From NCBI RefSeq assembly GCF_021390175.1, contig NZ_CP090004.1:3525001-3589000 (forward strand): a DNA stretch of 64,000 nucleotides, in the 5' to 3' direction. Each line of letters starts with the position of its first letter. Position 1 is the first letter of the stretch. Of this stretch, positions 7,551 through 17,414 are shown in pieces. A model generated the notes under the pieces. The model worked only from the letters and a program-made list of their open reading frames with translations. It was not told where the DNA came from and made no database searches. Origin of the DNA: Flagellimonas sp. HMM57. GTDB lineage: Bacteria; Bacteroidota; Bacteroidia; Flavobacteriales; Flavobacteriaceae. The translations under genes were made by a program, and so were the position numbers.

Positions 7551-9227
7551 ATGGAATTGAACAAGTACAGTAAGAATGTAACCCAAGACCCAACCCAACC
7601 TGCCGCACAGGCGATGCTGTATGCTATTGGATTGACAGAGGATGATTTAAAAAAGCCGCTTATAGGCATTGGTAGTACCGGGTATGAAGGCAATCCCTGT
7701 AATATGCACCTAAATGAACTTTCTACCTACGTAAAAGAAGGTACACAACAAGGAGATTTGGTAGGATTGATTTTTAACACGATTGGTGTTAGTGATGGAA
7801 TATCCATGGGTACTTACGGCATGCGCTATTCATTACCTTCAAGGGATATTATAGCTGACTCTATGGAGACTGTGGTACAAGCAATGAACTATGATGGGTT
7901 GGTCACAGTTGTTGGTTGTGATAAAAACATGCCCGGAGCGCTAATGGCAATGATACGATTGGATAGACCATCCATTTTAGTTTATGGCGGTACGATAGCC
8001 TCTGGGTGCTTAAAGGACAAAAAGTTGGACATAGTCTCTGCTTTTGAAGCTTGGGGCGAAAAAGTTGCCGGTGCCATAGATGAAGCAGAATACAAAAATG
8101 TGATTCAAAATGCTTGTCCAGGTGCCGGAGCATGTGGAGGAATGTATACAGCAAATACAATGGCTTCTGCTATCGAAGCACTTGGAATGGCTTTGCCCTA
8201 CAATTCATCGAACCCTGCTACTGGGGACAGAAAGAAACAGGATTGTATTGACTCAGGAAAAGCATTAAAGCATTTGTTGGAAAATGACATCAAACCAAGC
8301 GATATCATTTCAAAAAAATCTTTGGAAAATGCAGTGCGATTGATCACCATTTTAGGCGGCTCCACAAATGCAGTACTTCATTTCTTGGCAATCGCAAAAG
8401 CTGCTGAAATTGATTTCGGACTAGCAGATTTTCAGCGGATAAGCGATACCACTCCGTTCTTAGCGGACCTAAAGCCAAGTGGAAAATACCTAATGGAAGA
8501 TTTACACCGGGTTGGTGGTGTTCCAGCTGTAATGAAGTTTATGCTAGAGCACGGTATGTTACATGGAGATTGTCTTACTGTAACAGGTAAAACGATTGCC
8601 GAAAATTTAGCAAATGTACCGGACTTGACCGAAGGGCAGCAAGTCATGAAAGATTTGGACAACCCTATCAAAGAAACGGGGCATCTTAGAATTCTTCATG
8701 GAAATCTAGCAATAGAAGGAGCAGTTGCCAAGATTACAGGAAAAGAAGGATTGCACTTTTCCGGTCCTGCCAAGGTCTTTGAGGGAGAATTTGAAGCTAA
8801 TGATGGTATTCGGGATGGATTGGTCAAAAAAGGTGATGTCGTCGTAATACGATATGAAGGACCCAAAGGAGGTCCCGGAATGCCTGAAATGCTGAAACCT
8901 ACGGCTGCCATTATGGGCGTAGGATTAGGCAAAGACGTCGCATTGATTACTGACGGCAGATTTTCTGGAGGCACCCATGGCTTTGTTGTGGGGCACATAG
9001 CTCCAGAAGCCCAAGATGGAGGCGCAATAGCCTTGGTAGAAGATGGGGATATCATTACGATAGATGCAGAAAAGAACAGTATTTCGGTCAATATTTCAGA
9101 TGAGGTGCTGGCCGTTAGAAAAGAAAAATGGGTACAGCCTCCCTTAAAAGTCAAAAAAGGAAGTTTGTACAAGTACGCTAAAACAGTTTCATCAGCATCT
9201 AAAGGCTGTGTAACCGATATGATTTAA
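7551..9227 (+). CDS. ilvD: Dihydroxy-acid dehydratase IlvD
   Basis: 558 residues, full length for the IlvD/Edd family. It dehydrates 2,3-dihydroxy-isovalerate and -methylvalerate to the 2-keto acids of valine and isoleucine synthesis. Cluster-ligand cysteines are visible in [17 protein letters not shown] and [15 protein letters not shown], and the C-terminal [17 protein letters not shown] is typical. First gene of the six-gene ilv operon; ATG 7551 follows the promoter at 7476-7501. A 64-base gap with a 6-bp hairpin separates it from ilvB. Confidence 0.97.
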   Translation: MELNKYSKNVTQDPTQPAAQAMLYAIGLTEDDLKKPLIGIGSTGYEGNPCNMHLNELSTYVKEGTQQGDLVGLIFNTIGVSDGISMGTYGMRYSLPSRDIIADSMETVVQAMNYDGLVTVVGCDKNMPGALMAMIRLDRPSILVYGGTIASGCLKDKKLDIVSAFEAWGEKVAGAIDEAEYKNVIQNACPGAGACGGMYTANTMASAIEALGMALPYNSSNPATGDRKKQDCIDSGKALKHLLENDIKPSDIISKKSLENAVRLITILGGSTNAVLHFLAIAKAAEIDFGLADFQRISDTTPFLADLKPSGKYLMEDLHRVGGVPAVMKFMLEHGMLHGDCLTVTGKTIAENLANVPDLTEGQQVMKDLDNPIKETGHLRILHGNLAIEGAVAKITGKEGLHFSGPAKVFEGEFEANDGIRDGLVKKGDVVVIRYEGPKGGPGMPEMLKPTAAIMGVGLGKDVALITDGRFSGGTHGFVVGHIAPEAQDGGAIALVEDGDIITIDAEKNSISVNISDEVLAVRKEKWVQPPLKVKKGSLYKYAKTVSSASKGCVTDMI

Positions 9228-9257
9228 AGAAAGTTAATTAAAAATTCCCGATAAGCT

Positions 9258-9276
9258 CCCCTCAAAAACAGAGGGG
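9258..9276 (+). repeat. Small inverted repeat in the ilvD-ilvB gap
   Basis: CCCCTC at 9258-9263 and GAGGGG at 9271-9276 form a 6-bp GC-rich stem with a 7-base loop, followed by GTTGGGGAGAGG just before the ilvB ATG. No T-run follows, so it is not a terminator; it may protect mRNA, mask the ilvB start region, or be a small dispersed intergenic repeat. Confidence 0.5.
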
Positions 9277-9291
9277 TTGGGGAGAGGGCCT

Positions 9292-11025
9292 ATGGAAACA
9301 CTAAAAGCACAAGAAAAAGAGATAAAGAATCAGAAATCGATAAAGATTACTGGGGCGGAGGCTATAATCCATTGTTTATTGGCTGAAGGTGTAGACCTCA
9401 TTTATGGCTATCCTGGTGGTGCTATTATGCCGGTCTATGATGAACTTTATAAGTTTCAAGATAAGCTTACACATGTTTTGACAAGACACGAGCAAGGAGC
9501 TACGCATGCGGCACAAGGATACGCAAGAGTAAGCGGTAAGGTCGGTGTTGCAATGGCTACATCTGGACCTGGAGCGACCAATTTGGTCACTGGACTGGCC
9601 GATGCGCAAATAGACTCCACTCCAATAGTTTGTATCACTGGACAGGTGCCAAGACATTTATTGGGCTCAGACGCTTTTCAGGAAACCGATATTGTCGGAA
9701 TTTCGACCCCAGTGACCAAATGGAACTATCAGATTACCAAAGCAAGTGAGATTCCAGAAATTATGGCAAAGGCCTTTTACCTTGCAAAATCAGGTAGACC
9801 GGGTCCTGTGTTGGTCGATATTACCAAGAATGCCCAGTTTGATGAATTGGACTTCGTTTACGAAAAATGCACCGGTGTACGCAGCTATAAACCATTTCCA
9901 AAACCAGATGTAAAATCGATTGAAGCTGCTGCAGCGATCATCAATAAGGCTAAAAAACCATATATCGTTTGGGGCCAAGGTGTTATTTTAGGTGAAGCCG
10001 AAGAAGAATTGAAAAGATTGATTGAAAAGGCTGGAATTCCAGCTGCGTGGACCATTATGGGCGAATCTGCAATACCTACGGACCATCCTTTAAATGTAGG
10101 TATGGTGGGCATGCACGGAAATTATGGACCCAACGTATTGACAAATGAATGCGATGTCCTTATTGCGATAGGGATGCGTTTTGATGATAGGGTCACAGGC
10201 AGTTTGGATACATACGCAAAACAAGCAAAAGTCATTCATTTTGAAATTGACCCTGCAGAAATCAATAAGAATGTAAAAGCGGATGTTCCCGTTTTAGGAA
10301 ACGCTAAGCAGACCTTGGAATTATTACTGCCTTTGATTCATGAAAACGAGCATACGGAATGGAAAGGTGAGTTCGATAAGAAATATCAGATTGAATACGA
10401 TACTGTCATTAAAAACGATCTAAAACCTTCAAAAGATGGGTTGACCATGGGAGAGGTAATTGAACAAATCAATATTGCCTCAGAAAATAAAGCGGTTATT
10501 GTTACCGATGTAGGACAACATCAAATGATTGCATGCAGGTATGCAAAATTTGAGCAGTCCAAGAGTAATATTACATCTGGCGGGTTGGGAACTATGGGAT
10601 TTGCCTTGCCAGCGGCGATAGGAGCCAAGATGGGGGCCATGGACCGTGAAGTCGTTGCCATTATTGGGGATGGAGGTTATCAAATGACCATTCAAGAGCT
10701 TGGCGTGATTTTCCAGCATAATGTACCTGTAAAAATAGTCGTGCTGAATAATGATCATTTAGGCATGGTGCGCCAATGGCAAGAACTCTTCTTTGAAAGT
10801 AGATACGCTTCCACAGTGATGGTCAATCCAGACTTTGTGAAAATAGCGGAAGGCTATCATATAAAATCCAAAAGGGTATCGGCCCGTCCAGAATTGAAGA
10901 ATGCGATAACAGAGATGATAGCATCTAAGGACCCTTATTTTTTAGAAGTAAAAGTGGAGAAAGAGGATAATGTATTCCCGATGATTCCTTCTGGTGCTTC
11001 CGTTTCAGATATCAGACTAAAATAA
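9292..11025 (+). CDS. ilvB: Acetolactate synthase large subunit IlvB
   Basis: 577 residues from ATG 9292 (a TTG at 9277 in frame is possible but lies in the hairpin region). ThDP enzyme: the catalytic glutamate region is EGVDLIYGYPGGAIMPVYDE, then the FAD/linker domain, then the C-terminal ThDP motif GDGGYQMTIQELGV...NNDHLGMVRQWQ. Condenses two pyruvates, or pyruvate with 2-ketobutyrate, to acetohydroxy acids, the first committed step of Val/Ile/Leu synthesis. It pairs with IlvN, which is encoded after an intervening methyltransferase gene that starts 1 base downstream of the ilvB stop. Confidence 0.97.
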   Translation: METLKAQEKEIKNQKSIKITGAEAIIHCLLAEGVDLIYGYPGGAIMPVYDELYKFQDKLTHVLTRHEQGATHAAQGYARVSGKVGVAMATSGPGATNLVTGLADAQIDSTPIVCITGQVPRHLLGSDAFQETDIVGISTPVTKWNYQITKASEIPEIMAKAFYLAKSGRPGPVLVDITKNAQFDELDFVYEKCTGVRSYKPFPKPDVKSIEAAAAIINKAKKPYIVWGQGVILGEAEEELKRLIEKAGIPAAWTIMGESAIPTDHPLNVGMVGMHGNYGPNVLTNECDVLIAIGMRFDDRVTGSLDTYAKQAKVIHFEIDPAEINKNVKADVPVLGNAKQTLELLLPLIHENEHTEWKGEFDKKYQIEYDTVIKNDLKPSKDGLTMGEVIEQINIASENKAVIVTDVGQHQMIACRYAKFEQSKSNITSGGLGTMGFALPAAIGAKMGAMDREVVAIIGDGGYQMTIQELGVIFQHNVPVKIVVLNNDHLGMVRQWQELFFESRYASTVMVNPDFVKIAEGYHIKSKRVSARPELKNAITEMIASKDPYFLEVKVEKEDNVFPMIPSGASVSDIRLK

Positions 11026-11026
11026 A

Positions 11027-11608
11027 ATGGACCAAACAGCTATTTTAGATACACCTCAATTATATTCAAGGTTAATTGCCAAGTCTGAAGAGATAGGATT
11101 TACCATGCCTTCGGATATCTATATCGGGACATTGCTCAAAACATTGGCAGCTTCCAAACCAAACGGTATTTTTTTGGAACTGGGAACAGGTATAGGACTA
11201 TCTCTAGCATGGATATTAGAGGGAATGTGCAAGAATTCCAAACTTATCAGTATTGATAATGATGATGAACTTATTCAAATAGCGAATAGTTTTTTTGGTA
11301 GACAAGAACAGCTTCAGCTGGTATGTGCTGATGCAGCTGTTTGGTTGTCTGAATATAAAAAAGAAAAGTTTGATTTAATCTTTGCCGATGCATGGCCCGG
11401 AAAATATAGTTTATTGAACGAAGCATTGGAATTAATTAAAATCGGAGGATTTTATGTAATTGATGATATGCAGAAACAAGCCAATTGGCCAGAAGGTCAT
11501 GAGGATAACGCATATTCACTAATTGAAGCGTTGGAAGCAAGGGAAGATTTTTCAATTACAAAAATGGACTGGTCAACAGGTGTAATCGTTGCCGTGAAAA
11601 TAAAATAA
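11027..11608 (+). CDS. Class I SAM-dependent methyltransferase inserted in the ilv operon
   Basis: 193 residues. Rossmann methyltransferase pattern: GIFLELGTGIGLSLAWIL (SAM glycine loop, about residues 47-64), KLISIDNDDELIQIA (acidic residue binding the ribose), VCADAAVWL, and FDLIFADAWPGKY, resembling O-methyltransferase-3/CheR-unrelated small-molecule enzymes. It is packed between ilvB (1 base) and ilvN (2 bases), so it is surely cotranscribed. It has no known role in branched-chain synthesis; a substrate related to the pathway's 2-keto or hydroxy acids is conceivable, but unsupported. Active-site DxxxxK metal residues of catechol-type enzymes are not obvious. Confidence 0.85.
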   Translation: MDQTAILDTPQLYSRLIAKSEEIGFTMPSDIYIGTLLKTLAASKPNGIFLELGTGIGLSLAWILEGMCKNSKLISIDNDDELIQIANSFFGRQEQLQLVCADAAVWLSEYKKEKFDLIFADAWPGKYSLLNEALELIKIGGFYVIDDMQKQANWPEGHEDNAYSLIEALEAREDFSITKMDWSTGVIVAVKIK

Positions 11609-11610
11609 GA

Positions 11611-12138
11611 ATGGAAAAACAATGGTATACTATTTCTGTGTATTCAGAAAACAGTGTAGGATTGCTAAATAGGATATCGGGAATATTCTTAAAGCGACAC
11701 ATTAATATAGAGGGTTTAAATGTTTCTAAATCAGAAATTGAAGCTGTATCAAAATTTACAATAGTAGTTTTTACGACAGAGGATTGGACCCGTAAGATCG
11801 TGGGGCAGATAGAAAAACAGGTCGAGGTAATCAAAGCCTATTATCACACTGATGAAGAAACAATTTATCAAGAGTCGGCATTGTTTAAGATTGCTTCGGA
11901 TTTATTGTTCGATGAACGACAGATTCAAAATATTATCAAAGAGAGCAATTCTCAAATTGTGACGGTAGCTAGAGACTTTTTTGTACTTGCAAAAACAGGG
12001 CGTAGGCACGAAATTGATGAAATGCACGATGCATTGGAGCCTTATGGGATAATGCAATTTGTGCGTTCTGGAAGAATTGCGGTCACCAAAGCCGCTATGC
12101 CCATAACCGATATATTACTAGAATTTCAAAATCAATAA
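11611..12138 (+). CDS. ilvN: Acetolactate synthase small subunit IlvN
   Basis: 175 residues with an N-terminal ACT domain (YTISVYSENSVGLLNRISGIFLKRHINIEGLNV) followed by the IlvN C-terminal domain (EIDEMHDALEPYGIMQFVRSGRIAV). It activates the IlvB catalytic subunit and confers feedback inhibition by valine, the ligand sitting in the ACT interface. Length is normal for the family (160-180). It lies 2 bases after the methyltransferase gene and 22 bases before ilvC. Confidence 0.95.
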   Translation: MEKQWYTISVYSENSVGLLNRISGIFLKRHINIEGLNVSKSEIEAVSKFTIVVFTTEDWTRKIVGQIEKQVEVIKAYYHTDEETIYQESALFKIASDLLFDERQIQNIIKESNSQIVTVARDFFVLAKTGRRHEIDEMHDALEPYGIMQFVRSGRIAVTKAAMPITDILLEFQNQ

Positions 12139-12160
12139 ATAGATCAAATACAAAACTAAA

Positions 12161-13636
12161 ATGGCAAATTACTTTAACACCCTTTCATTACGTGATCAAT
12201 TAACACAATTGGGAAAATGCAGGTTTATGGATTCGGCTGAATTCTCAGATGGTGTAACGGCTTTAAAAGGAAAGAAAATCGTAATTGTAGGATGTGGAGC
12301 CCAAGGCCTTAACCAAGGTTTGAACATGAGAGATTCAGGTCTGGATATTTCATATGCATTGCGGGAAGCAGCAATAAACGAAGGAAGGCAATCTTACAAA
12401 AATGCTAAAGAGAACAATTTTACCGCAGGAACTTATGAAGAATTGATTCCAAGTGCGGATTTGGTTATCAACCTAACTCCAGACAAGCAGCATACAAATG
12501 TTGTGAGCGCTGTAATGCCGCTTATGAAAAAAGGAGCTACATTATCCTATTCCCATGGGTTCAATATTGTCGAAGAAGGAATGCAGGTAAGAGAAGACCT
12601 GACCGTAATCATGGTCGCTCCAAAAAGTCCAGGTTCAGAGGTGCGTGAAGAGTATAAAAGAGGATTTGGCGTGCCAACGTTGATAGCCGTGCACCCAGAG
12701 AACGACCCTGAAGGTAAAGGTCTTGCACAAGCTAAGGCTTATGCTGCCGGTACCGGTGGTCATAAAGCAGGTGTATTGGAGTCTTCCTTTGTCGCTGAAG
12801 TGAAATCTGATTTAATGGGAGAGCAGACCATTCTTTGCGGCTTGTTGCAAACAGGTTCCATACTTTCTTTTGATAAAATGTTGGAAAAAGGAGTTGATGC
12901 AGGATATGCCTCTAAATTGATTCAATATGGATGGGAAACCATCACAGAAGGCCTAAAACAAGGTGGAATTACCAATATGATGGACAGATTGTCTAATCCT
13001 GCCAAAATAAAGGCATTTGATTTGGCCGAAGAATTAAAGGAAATTATGAGACCCCTTTTCCAAAAACATATGGACGATATCATGAGTGGCCATTTTTCCA
13101 AAACCATGATGGAAGATTGGGCAAACGATGATAAAAATTTATTGACATGGAGGGCAGAGACAGGAGAAACTGCTTTTGAAAAGACACCCGCAGGCGACGA
13201 CACCATTTCGGAGCAAGAATACTACGATAATGGCGTATTGATGGTTGCCTTTGTGAAATCTGGGGTTGAATTGGCTTTTGAAACAATGACGGAATCAGGA
13301 ATAATTGATGAATCTGCCTATTATGAGTCTTTGCACGAGACCCCGTTAATAGCTAATACCATTGCCAGAAAGAAGCTTTTTGAGATGAACCGAGTGATAT
13401 CCGATACTGCTGAATACGGCTGCTATCTGTTCGACCATGCCTGTAAACCGCTTCTAGAAGGTTTTATGGAAACTATGGATACCGATGTTATCGGCAAGCA
13501 TTATGGTGAAGGAAAAGATGCTGGCGTTGATAATCAAAGACTTATTGCTGTAAATAAGGCTTTAAGGGAACACCCTGTAGAAATTGTTGGTGCTAGATTA
13601 AGAGAATCCATGACCGCCATGAAACCAATTGCATAG
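12161..13636 (+). CDS. ilvC: Ketol-acid reductoisomerase IlvC, class II (long form)
   Basis: 491 residues, the long class II form known from E. coli and Bacteroidota, with a duplicated C-terminal helical domain. The Rossmann motif is [23 protein letters not shown], followed by [13 protein letters not shown] (NADPH phosphate-binding side), and the catalytic region [17 protein letters not shown] holding the Mg-binding Asp/Glu. It isomerises and reduces acetolactate/acetohydroxybutyrate to dihydroxy acids, feeding IlvD. Positioned between ilvN and ilvA as expected. Confidence 0.97.
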   Translation: MANYFNTLSLRDQLTQLGKCRFMDSAEFSDGVTALKGKKIVIVGCGAQGLNQGLNMRDSGLDISYALREAAINEGRQSYKNAKENNFTAGTYEELIPSADLVINLTPDKQHTNVVSAVMPLMKKGATLSYSHGFNIVEEGMQVREDLTVIMVAPKSPGSEVREEYKRGFGVPTLIAVHPENDPEGKGLAQAKAYAAGTGGHKAGVLESSFVAEVKSDLMGEQTILCGLLQTGSILSFDKMLEKGVDAGYASKLIQYGWETITEGLKQGGITNMMDRLSNPAKIKAFDLAEELKEIMRPLFQKHMDDIMSGHFSKTMMEDWANDDKNLLTWRAETGETAFEKTPAGDDTISEQEYYDNGVLMVAFVKSGVELAFETMTESGIIDESAYYESLHETPLIANTIARKKLFEMNRVISDTAEYGCYLFDHACKPLLEGFMETMDTDVIGKHYGEGKDAGVDNQRLIAVNKALREHPVEIVGARLRESMTAMKPIA

Positions 13637-13660
13637 GGTTGCCTGAAGTTGAAGGATTAA

Positions 13661-14926
13661 ATGAAGAAAACAGCGACCACATATTTTCCAAAAGTAGAGG
13701 ATGTACGGAAAGCTGCTGAGACCATAAAGCAAGTGGCAGAAGTGACACCGCTAGTGGAAAGCATTCGGTATTCTACAGAATTTGATGCTTCGATTCTTTT
13801 AAAAAGGGAAGATTTGCATAGGGTACGCAGTTATAAAATTCGTGGTGCTTTCAATAAAATAAATTCACTTTCCAAAGAACAGTTAGAAAGGGGAGTGGTC
13901 TGTGCCAGTGCCGGAAACCATGCTCAAGGTGTGGCTTTTGCCTGTAATCACCTAGGAGTGAAAGGTACAATTTATATGCCGGCGGTTACACCCAAGCAAA
14001 AAATCGAACAGACTAAAATGTTCGGTAAAGAATGGATTGAAGTGATTTTGGAAGGTGATACGTTTGATGATGCGTTCAAAATGGCGATGGATAAATGCCG
14101 TATGGAGGGAAAAACGTTTGTGCACCCTTTTGATGACCCTAAAACCATTGAAGGGCAAGCTACTGTTGGATTGGAATTGATTAATCAATCTGAAAGCCAA
14201 ATCGATTATGTTTTTGTGGCAGTTGGCGGTGGTGGATTGGCTTCGGGCCTTTGCGGAATTTTTAAGGCGTTATCACCACAGACAAAAATTGTTGGTGTGG
14301 AACCAGGTGGTGCTCCTTCCATGAAAAAGTCTATTGAAAAAGGAGCTATTGTAACATTGGATACCATTGATAAGTTTGTGGATGGTGCCGCGGTTCAAAA
14401 AGTTGGCCAGTATACCTTCGAAATTTGTAAAGATCATTTGTATAAAATGGTGACCGTACCAGAAGGTAAAGTTTGCCAAACCATTTTGGATTTATACAAC
14501 AGGGATGCCATTGTAGTAGAGCCTGCAGCTGCATTGACGGTTGCGGCGCTAGATGACTTCCGTGAGGAGATAAAAGGTAAAAATATAGTTTGTGTCATTG
14601 GCGGAAGCAACAACGACATCACCCGTACAGCGGAAATTAAGGAAAGGGCGTTGTTGTATGGAAATCTCAAACATTATTTCATTATCCGATTTCCACAACG
14701 ACCGGGAGCACTTAAAGAATTTGTTGCCGATATTTTAGGACCTAATGATGATATAACCCATTTTGAGTACTCCAAAAAGTCGAGTAGGGAAAATGCGCCG
14801 GCAGTTGTTGGAATTGAACTAAAGTCTTCGGCAGATTTGAAGCCATTGATTGAGCGAATGAAAGCAAATAATTTTTTTGGCGACTATTTGAACAATAAGC
14901 CAGACCTTTTTCAATATTTGGTTTAA
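13661..14926 (+). CDS. ilvA: Threonine dehydratase IlvA
   Basis: 421 residues. Fold-type II PLP enzyme; the PLP lysine is in RVRSYKIRGAFNK, the phosphate-binding glycine loop is VAVGGGGLASG, and SAGNHAQGVAFA is conserved. The C-terminal about 85 residues (HYFIIRFPQRPGALKEFV...) form one ACT-like regulatory domain, the short biosynthetic form. It deaminates threonine to 2-ketobutyrate for isoleucine synthesis and is normally inhibited by isoleucine. Last gene of the ilv operon; a clear hairpin terminator is not visible in the 147 bases after it. Confidence 0.96.
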   Translation: MKKTATTYFPKVEDVRKAAETIKQVAEVTPLVESIRYSTEFDASILLKREDLHRVRSYKIRGAFNKINSLSKEQLERGVVCASAGNHAQGVAFACNHLGVKGTIYMPAVTPKQKIEQTKMFGKEWIEVILEGDTFDDAFKMAMDKCRMEGKTFVHPFDDPKTIEGQATVGLELINQSESQIDYVFVAVGGGGLASGLCGIFKALSPQTKIVGVEPGGAPSMKKSIEKGAIVTLDTIDKFVDGAAVQKVGQYTFEICKDHLYKMVTVPEGKVCQTILDLYNRDAIVVEPAAALTVAALDDFREEIKGKNIVCVIGGSNNDITRTAEIKERALLYGNLKHYFIIRFPQRPGALKEFVADILGPNDDITHFEYSKKSSRENAPAVVGIELKSSADLKPLIERMKANNFFGDYLNNKPDLFQYLV

Positions 14927-15073
14927 GATTAATAACATTTTTTGGTTAATTTCTGATAAAGTCCAGATAATAACATTTTCGTTTGCGGACTGTTCTAAAT
15001 ATGAAGTTTTAAATGTTAGCTTTATATGGAATAGAATTCCGCATACCAGAACACTAACTTAAAGCATAGAGTT

Positions 15074-16663
15074 ATGCAAGCTAAAGTAGCGATACCAGAA
15101 GAATTTCAAATAAAAGAACAAACCCATCAAAGACAGTATTTAGTCAACGGAGAGCTAAAGGAGTGGAGTGGAAGCACCACTGAAGTAATCTCCACAATTT
15201 CCTCCACAGAAGAATACAAACACACTGTTTTGGGCAGTATTCCGGATATGGGTGAAGCAGAAGCCACTGAAGCCTTAGATGCAGCACTAAGTGCGTATGG
15301 AAAAGGTCAAGGTGTTTGGCCTACGATGAAGGTAAAAGACCGTATTGAGTGTATGGAAACCTTCGTTAAAAAGATGGAACAAAAACGAGAAGAGGTAGTG
15401 AAGCTCCTCATGTGGGAGATCGGTAAATCAAAACCTGATTCCTACAAGGAATTTGACCGTACCGTTGAGTATATTTATGACACAATAGAGGATTACAAGA
15501 AACTGGATCGCGATTCGGCCAAGTTCCAAAAACATGATGGTGTTTATGCACACATACGAAGAGGACCTTTAGGTGTTGTATTGTGTTTGGGACCATACAA
15601 TTACCCATTAAACGAGACTTTTGCATTGTTGATTCCCGCAATCATCATGGGCAACACCACTATTTTTAAGCCTGCCAAATTTGGAGTTTTATTGATTACA
15701 CCGCTTTTGGAAGCGTTTCAAAGTAGTTTTCCCAAAGGTGTGGTCAACATTCTTTTTGGTAGAGGTAGGGCCGTAGCAGCACCTATTATGAAAACTGGCA
15801 AAATAGATGTTTTGGCACTCATAGGTAATAGTAAATCTGCCAATGCGTTACAGGACCAACACCCAAAGAGCAATAGATTGCGGTTGGTATTGGGGCTGGA
15901 AGCTAAAAATCCGGCCATTATTCTTCCAGATGCCGATTTGGACCTTACCATTGATGAATGTATTGCCGGAACACTTTCTTTTAACGGTCAGCGATGTACG
16001 GCATTGAAGGTGATTTATGTCCATGAAGATATAAAAGAGGAATTTTTAAAACGATTTTCATCAAAAGTAGATTCCTTAAAATTTGGTAACCCTTGGGACG
16101 ATGGTGCAAAGTTGACGCCATTGCCTGAGCCTGATAAGCCTGCATATATTCAAGAATTGTTGGATGATGCCAAGACGAAGGGTGCAAAAATCAAAAATAA
16201 GAAAGGTGGAAAACAGTCTGAGAATTACATTTGGCCTGCCGTTTTGTATCCCGTCTCAAAGGATATGCGAGTCTATGAAGAAGAGCAGTTTGGTCCAATC
16301 ATACCCGTAGTCTCGTTCAAAGACATTGAGGAGCCTTTGGATGATATGGCGGAATCCAATTACGGACAGCAAGTAAGTTTGTTTGGTAAAGATGTGTATA
16401 CGCTTTCACCCTTGATCGATACATTGGCCAATTTGGTCTGTCGTGTAAATTTGAACAGTTCCTGTCAAAGAGGCCCAGATGTATACCCTTTTACGGGCAG
16501 GAAGGATTCAGCACAATCGACCCTTAGTGTTCATGATGCGTTGCGTTCGTTCTCCATACGTACGTTCGTTGCGTTCAAGGATAATGAGCTCAACAATCAA
16601 ACCATTGAACAGCTCTTGGAAGCCAAGGTGAGTAACTTCTTGAGCACGGATTATATTTTATAG
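15074..16663 (+). CDS. GapN-like non-phosphorylating NADP-dependent glyceraldehyde-3-phosphate dehydrogenase (ALDH superfamily)
   Basis: 529 residues of the aldehyde dehydrogenase superfamily, closest in style to GapN/ALDH11: [24 protein letters not shown] (cofactor/Asn region) and [11 protein letters not shown] with catalytic Cys308. The usual general-base glutamate of ELGGK, 34 residues before the cysteine, falls on Gly274 in LGLEAKN; a glutamate follows at 276. Whether Glu276 substitutes is unclear. Expected reaction: glyceraldehyde-3-phosphate plus NADP to 3-phosphoglycerate without ATP. It stands alone, 147 bases after ilvA. Confidence 0.8.
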   Translation: MQAKVAIPEEFQIKEQTHQRQYLVNGELKEWSGSTTEVISTISSTEEYKHTVLGSIPDMGEAEATEALDAALSAYGKGQGVWPTMKVKDRIECMETFVKKMEQKREEVVKLLMWEIGKSKPDSYKEFDRTVEYIYDTIEDYKKLDRDSAKFQKHDGVYAHIRRGPLGVVLCLGPYNYPLNETFALLIPAIIMGNTTIFKPAKFGVLLITPLLEAFQSSFPKGVVNILFGRGRAVAAPIMKTGKIDVLALIGNSKSANALQDQHPKSNRLRLVLGLEAKNPAIILPDADLDLTIDECIAGTLSFNGQRCTALKVIYVHEDIKEEFLKRFSSKVDSLKFGNPWDDGAKLTPLPEPDKPAYIQELLDDAKTKGAKIKNKKGGKQSENYIWPAVLYPVSKDMRVYEEEQFGPIIPVVSFKDIEEPLDDMAESNYGQQVSLFGKDVYTLSPLIDTLANLVCRVNLNSSCQRGPDVYPFTGRKDSAQSTLSVHDALRSFSIRTFVAFKDNELNNQTIEQLLEAKVSNFLSTDYIL

Positions 16664-16685
16664 AATCAAATTGTGGCTGATCGAT

Positions 16686-17120
16686 TTAATTTGATATGAC
16701 TTTTATTTTCATTTCGATAGCGTTCAGAATGTCATTTAGTTTAATCAGAGAGTCTTTTTCAATAAAATCAGTGTAAATTGTAAGTATTTTATCGGAAGTT
16801 TTTAAAATACATATGGTATTTCCAATTCTTTTGATTTCTACTATTTCGTTCAGAAGTATACTTTTTGCAAAGAGCGAGTTCTTTTTTATGGTTCTGTTTT
16901 TAATTGTTAAGTACTGCATTCTCCGTTGATAGAAGTAAAACATTAAATAGATTACGGATAATGCAATAAACATAAAAAAGCAATATCCCATTTTGTTACT
17001 GATCTTATAAATAAAAATACCTAGAACAATCCATGAAATTGCGAAGTATATATTGACCAGCATTCGCTTTTTACTGAATTTTATTTTTACCATATGAAAC
17101 TCTATGTTTATTGATTTCAA
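16686..17120 (-). CDS. Small membrane protein with two N-terminal helices and a PH-like tail
   Basis: 144 residues, family not recognised. Two membrane segments close together (LVNIYFAISWIVLGIFIY and GYCFFMFIALSVIYLMFYFY) are followed by a basic turn and a C-terminal beta-rich domain of about 80 residues (YLTIKNRTIKKNSLF...ILKTSDKILTIYTDFI) like the bacterial PH-type domains of small Bacteroidota membrane proteins. A later start at the Met of MVKIKF would also fit. It is convergent with the gapN-like gene. AT content is higher than that of its neighbours. Confidence 0.6.
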   Translation of the reverse strand: MKSINIEFHMVKIKFSKKRMLVNIYFAISWIVLGIFIYKISNKMGYCFFMFIALSVIYLMFYFYQRRMQYLTIKNRTIKKNSLFAKSILLNEIVEIKRIGNTICILKTSDKILTIYTDFIEKDSLIKLNDILNAIEMKIKVISN

Positions 17121-17414
17121 TCCATTATCTTTTGGATAAAACTATATTTTTAGGCTTATGGTTGTATTGGCCAATTGATGTAGAGGCCATTTGAATTGAT
17201 AAATACGTCCATAAAGAGTTAAATCACAACAAATCATGCTAGATTGAAGCTTTTGAATAGAGGTACTTATGCCATTTACTGTTCAAAAAATCATCCATCA
17301 ATAATTGTACGGTTGTGTTTTTATGTTTACGGCAATAAAATGGCGTAATAGCTAGTTACTACTATAAGCACTTTCTATTTTGAATAAGAATGGAGAATAA
17401 ATCAATTAAAACCT

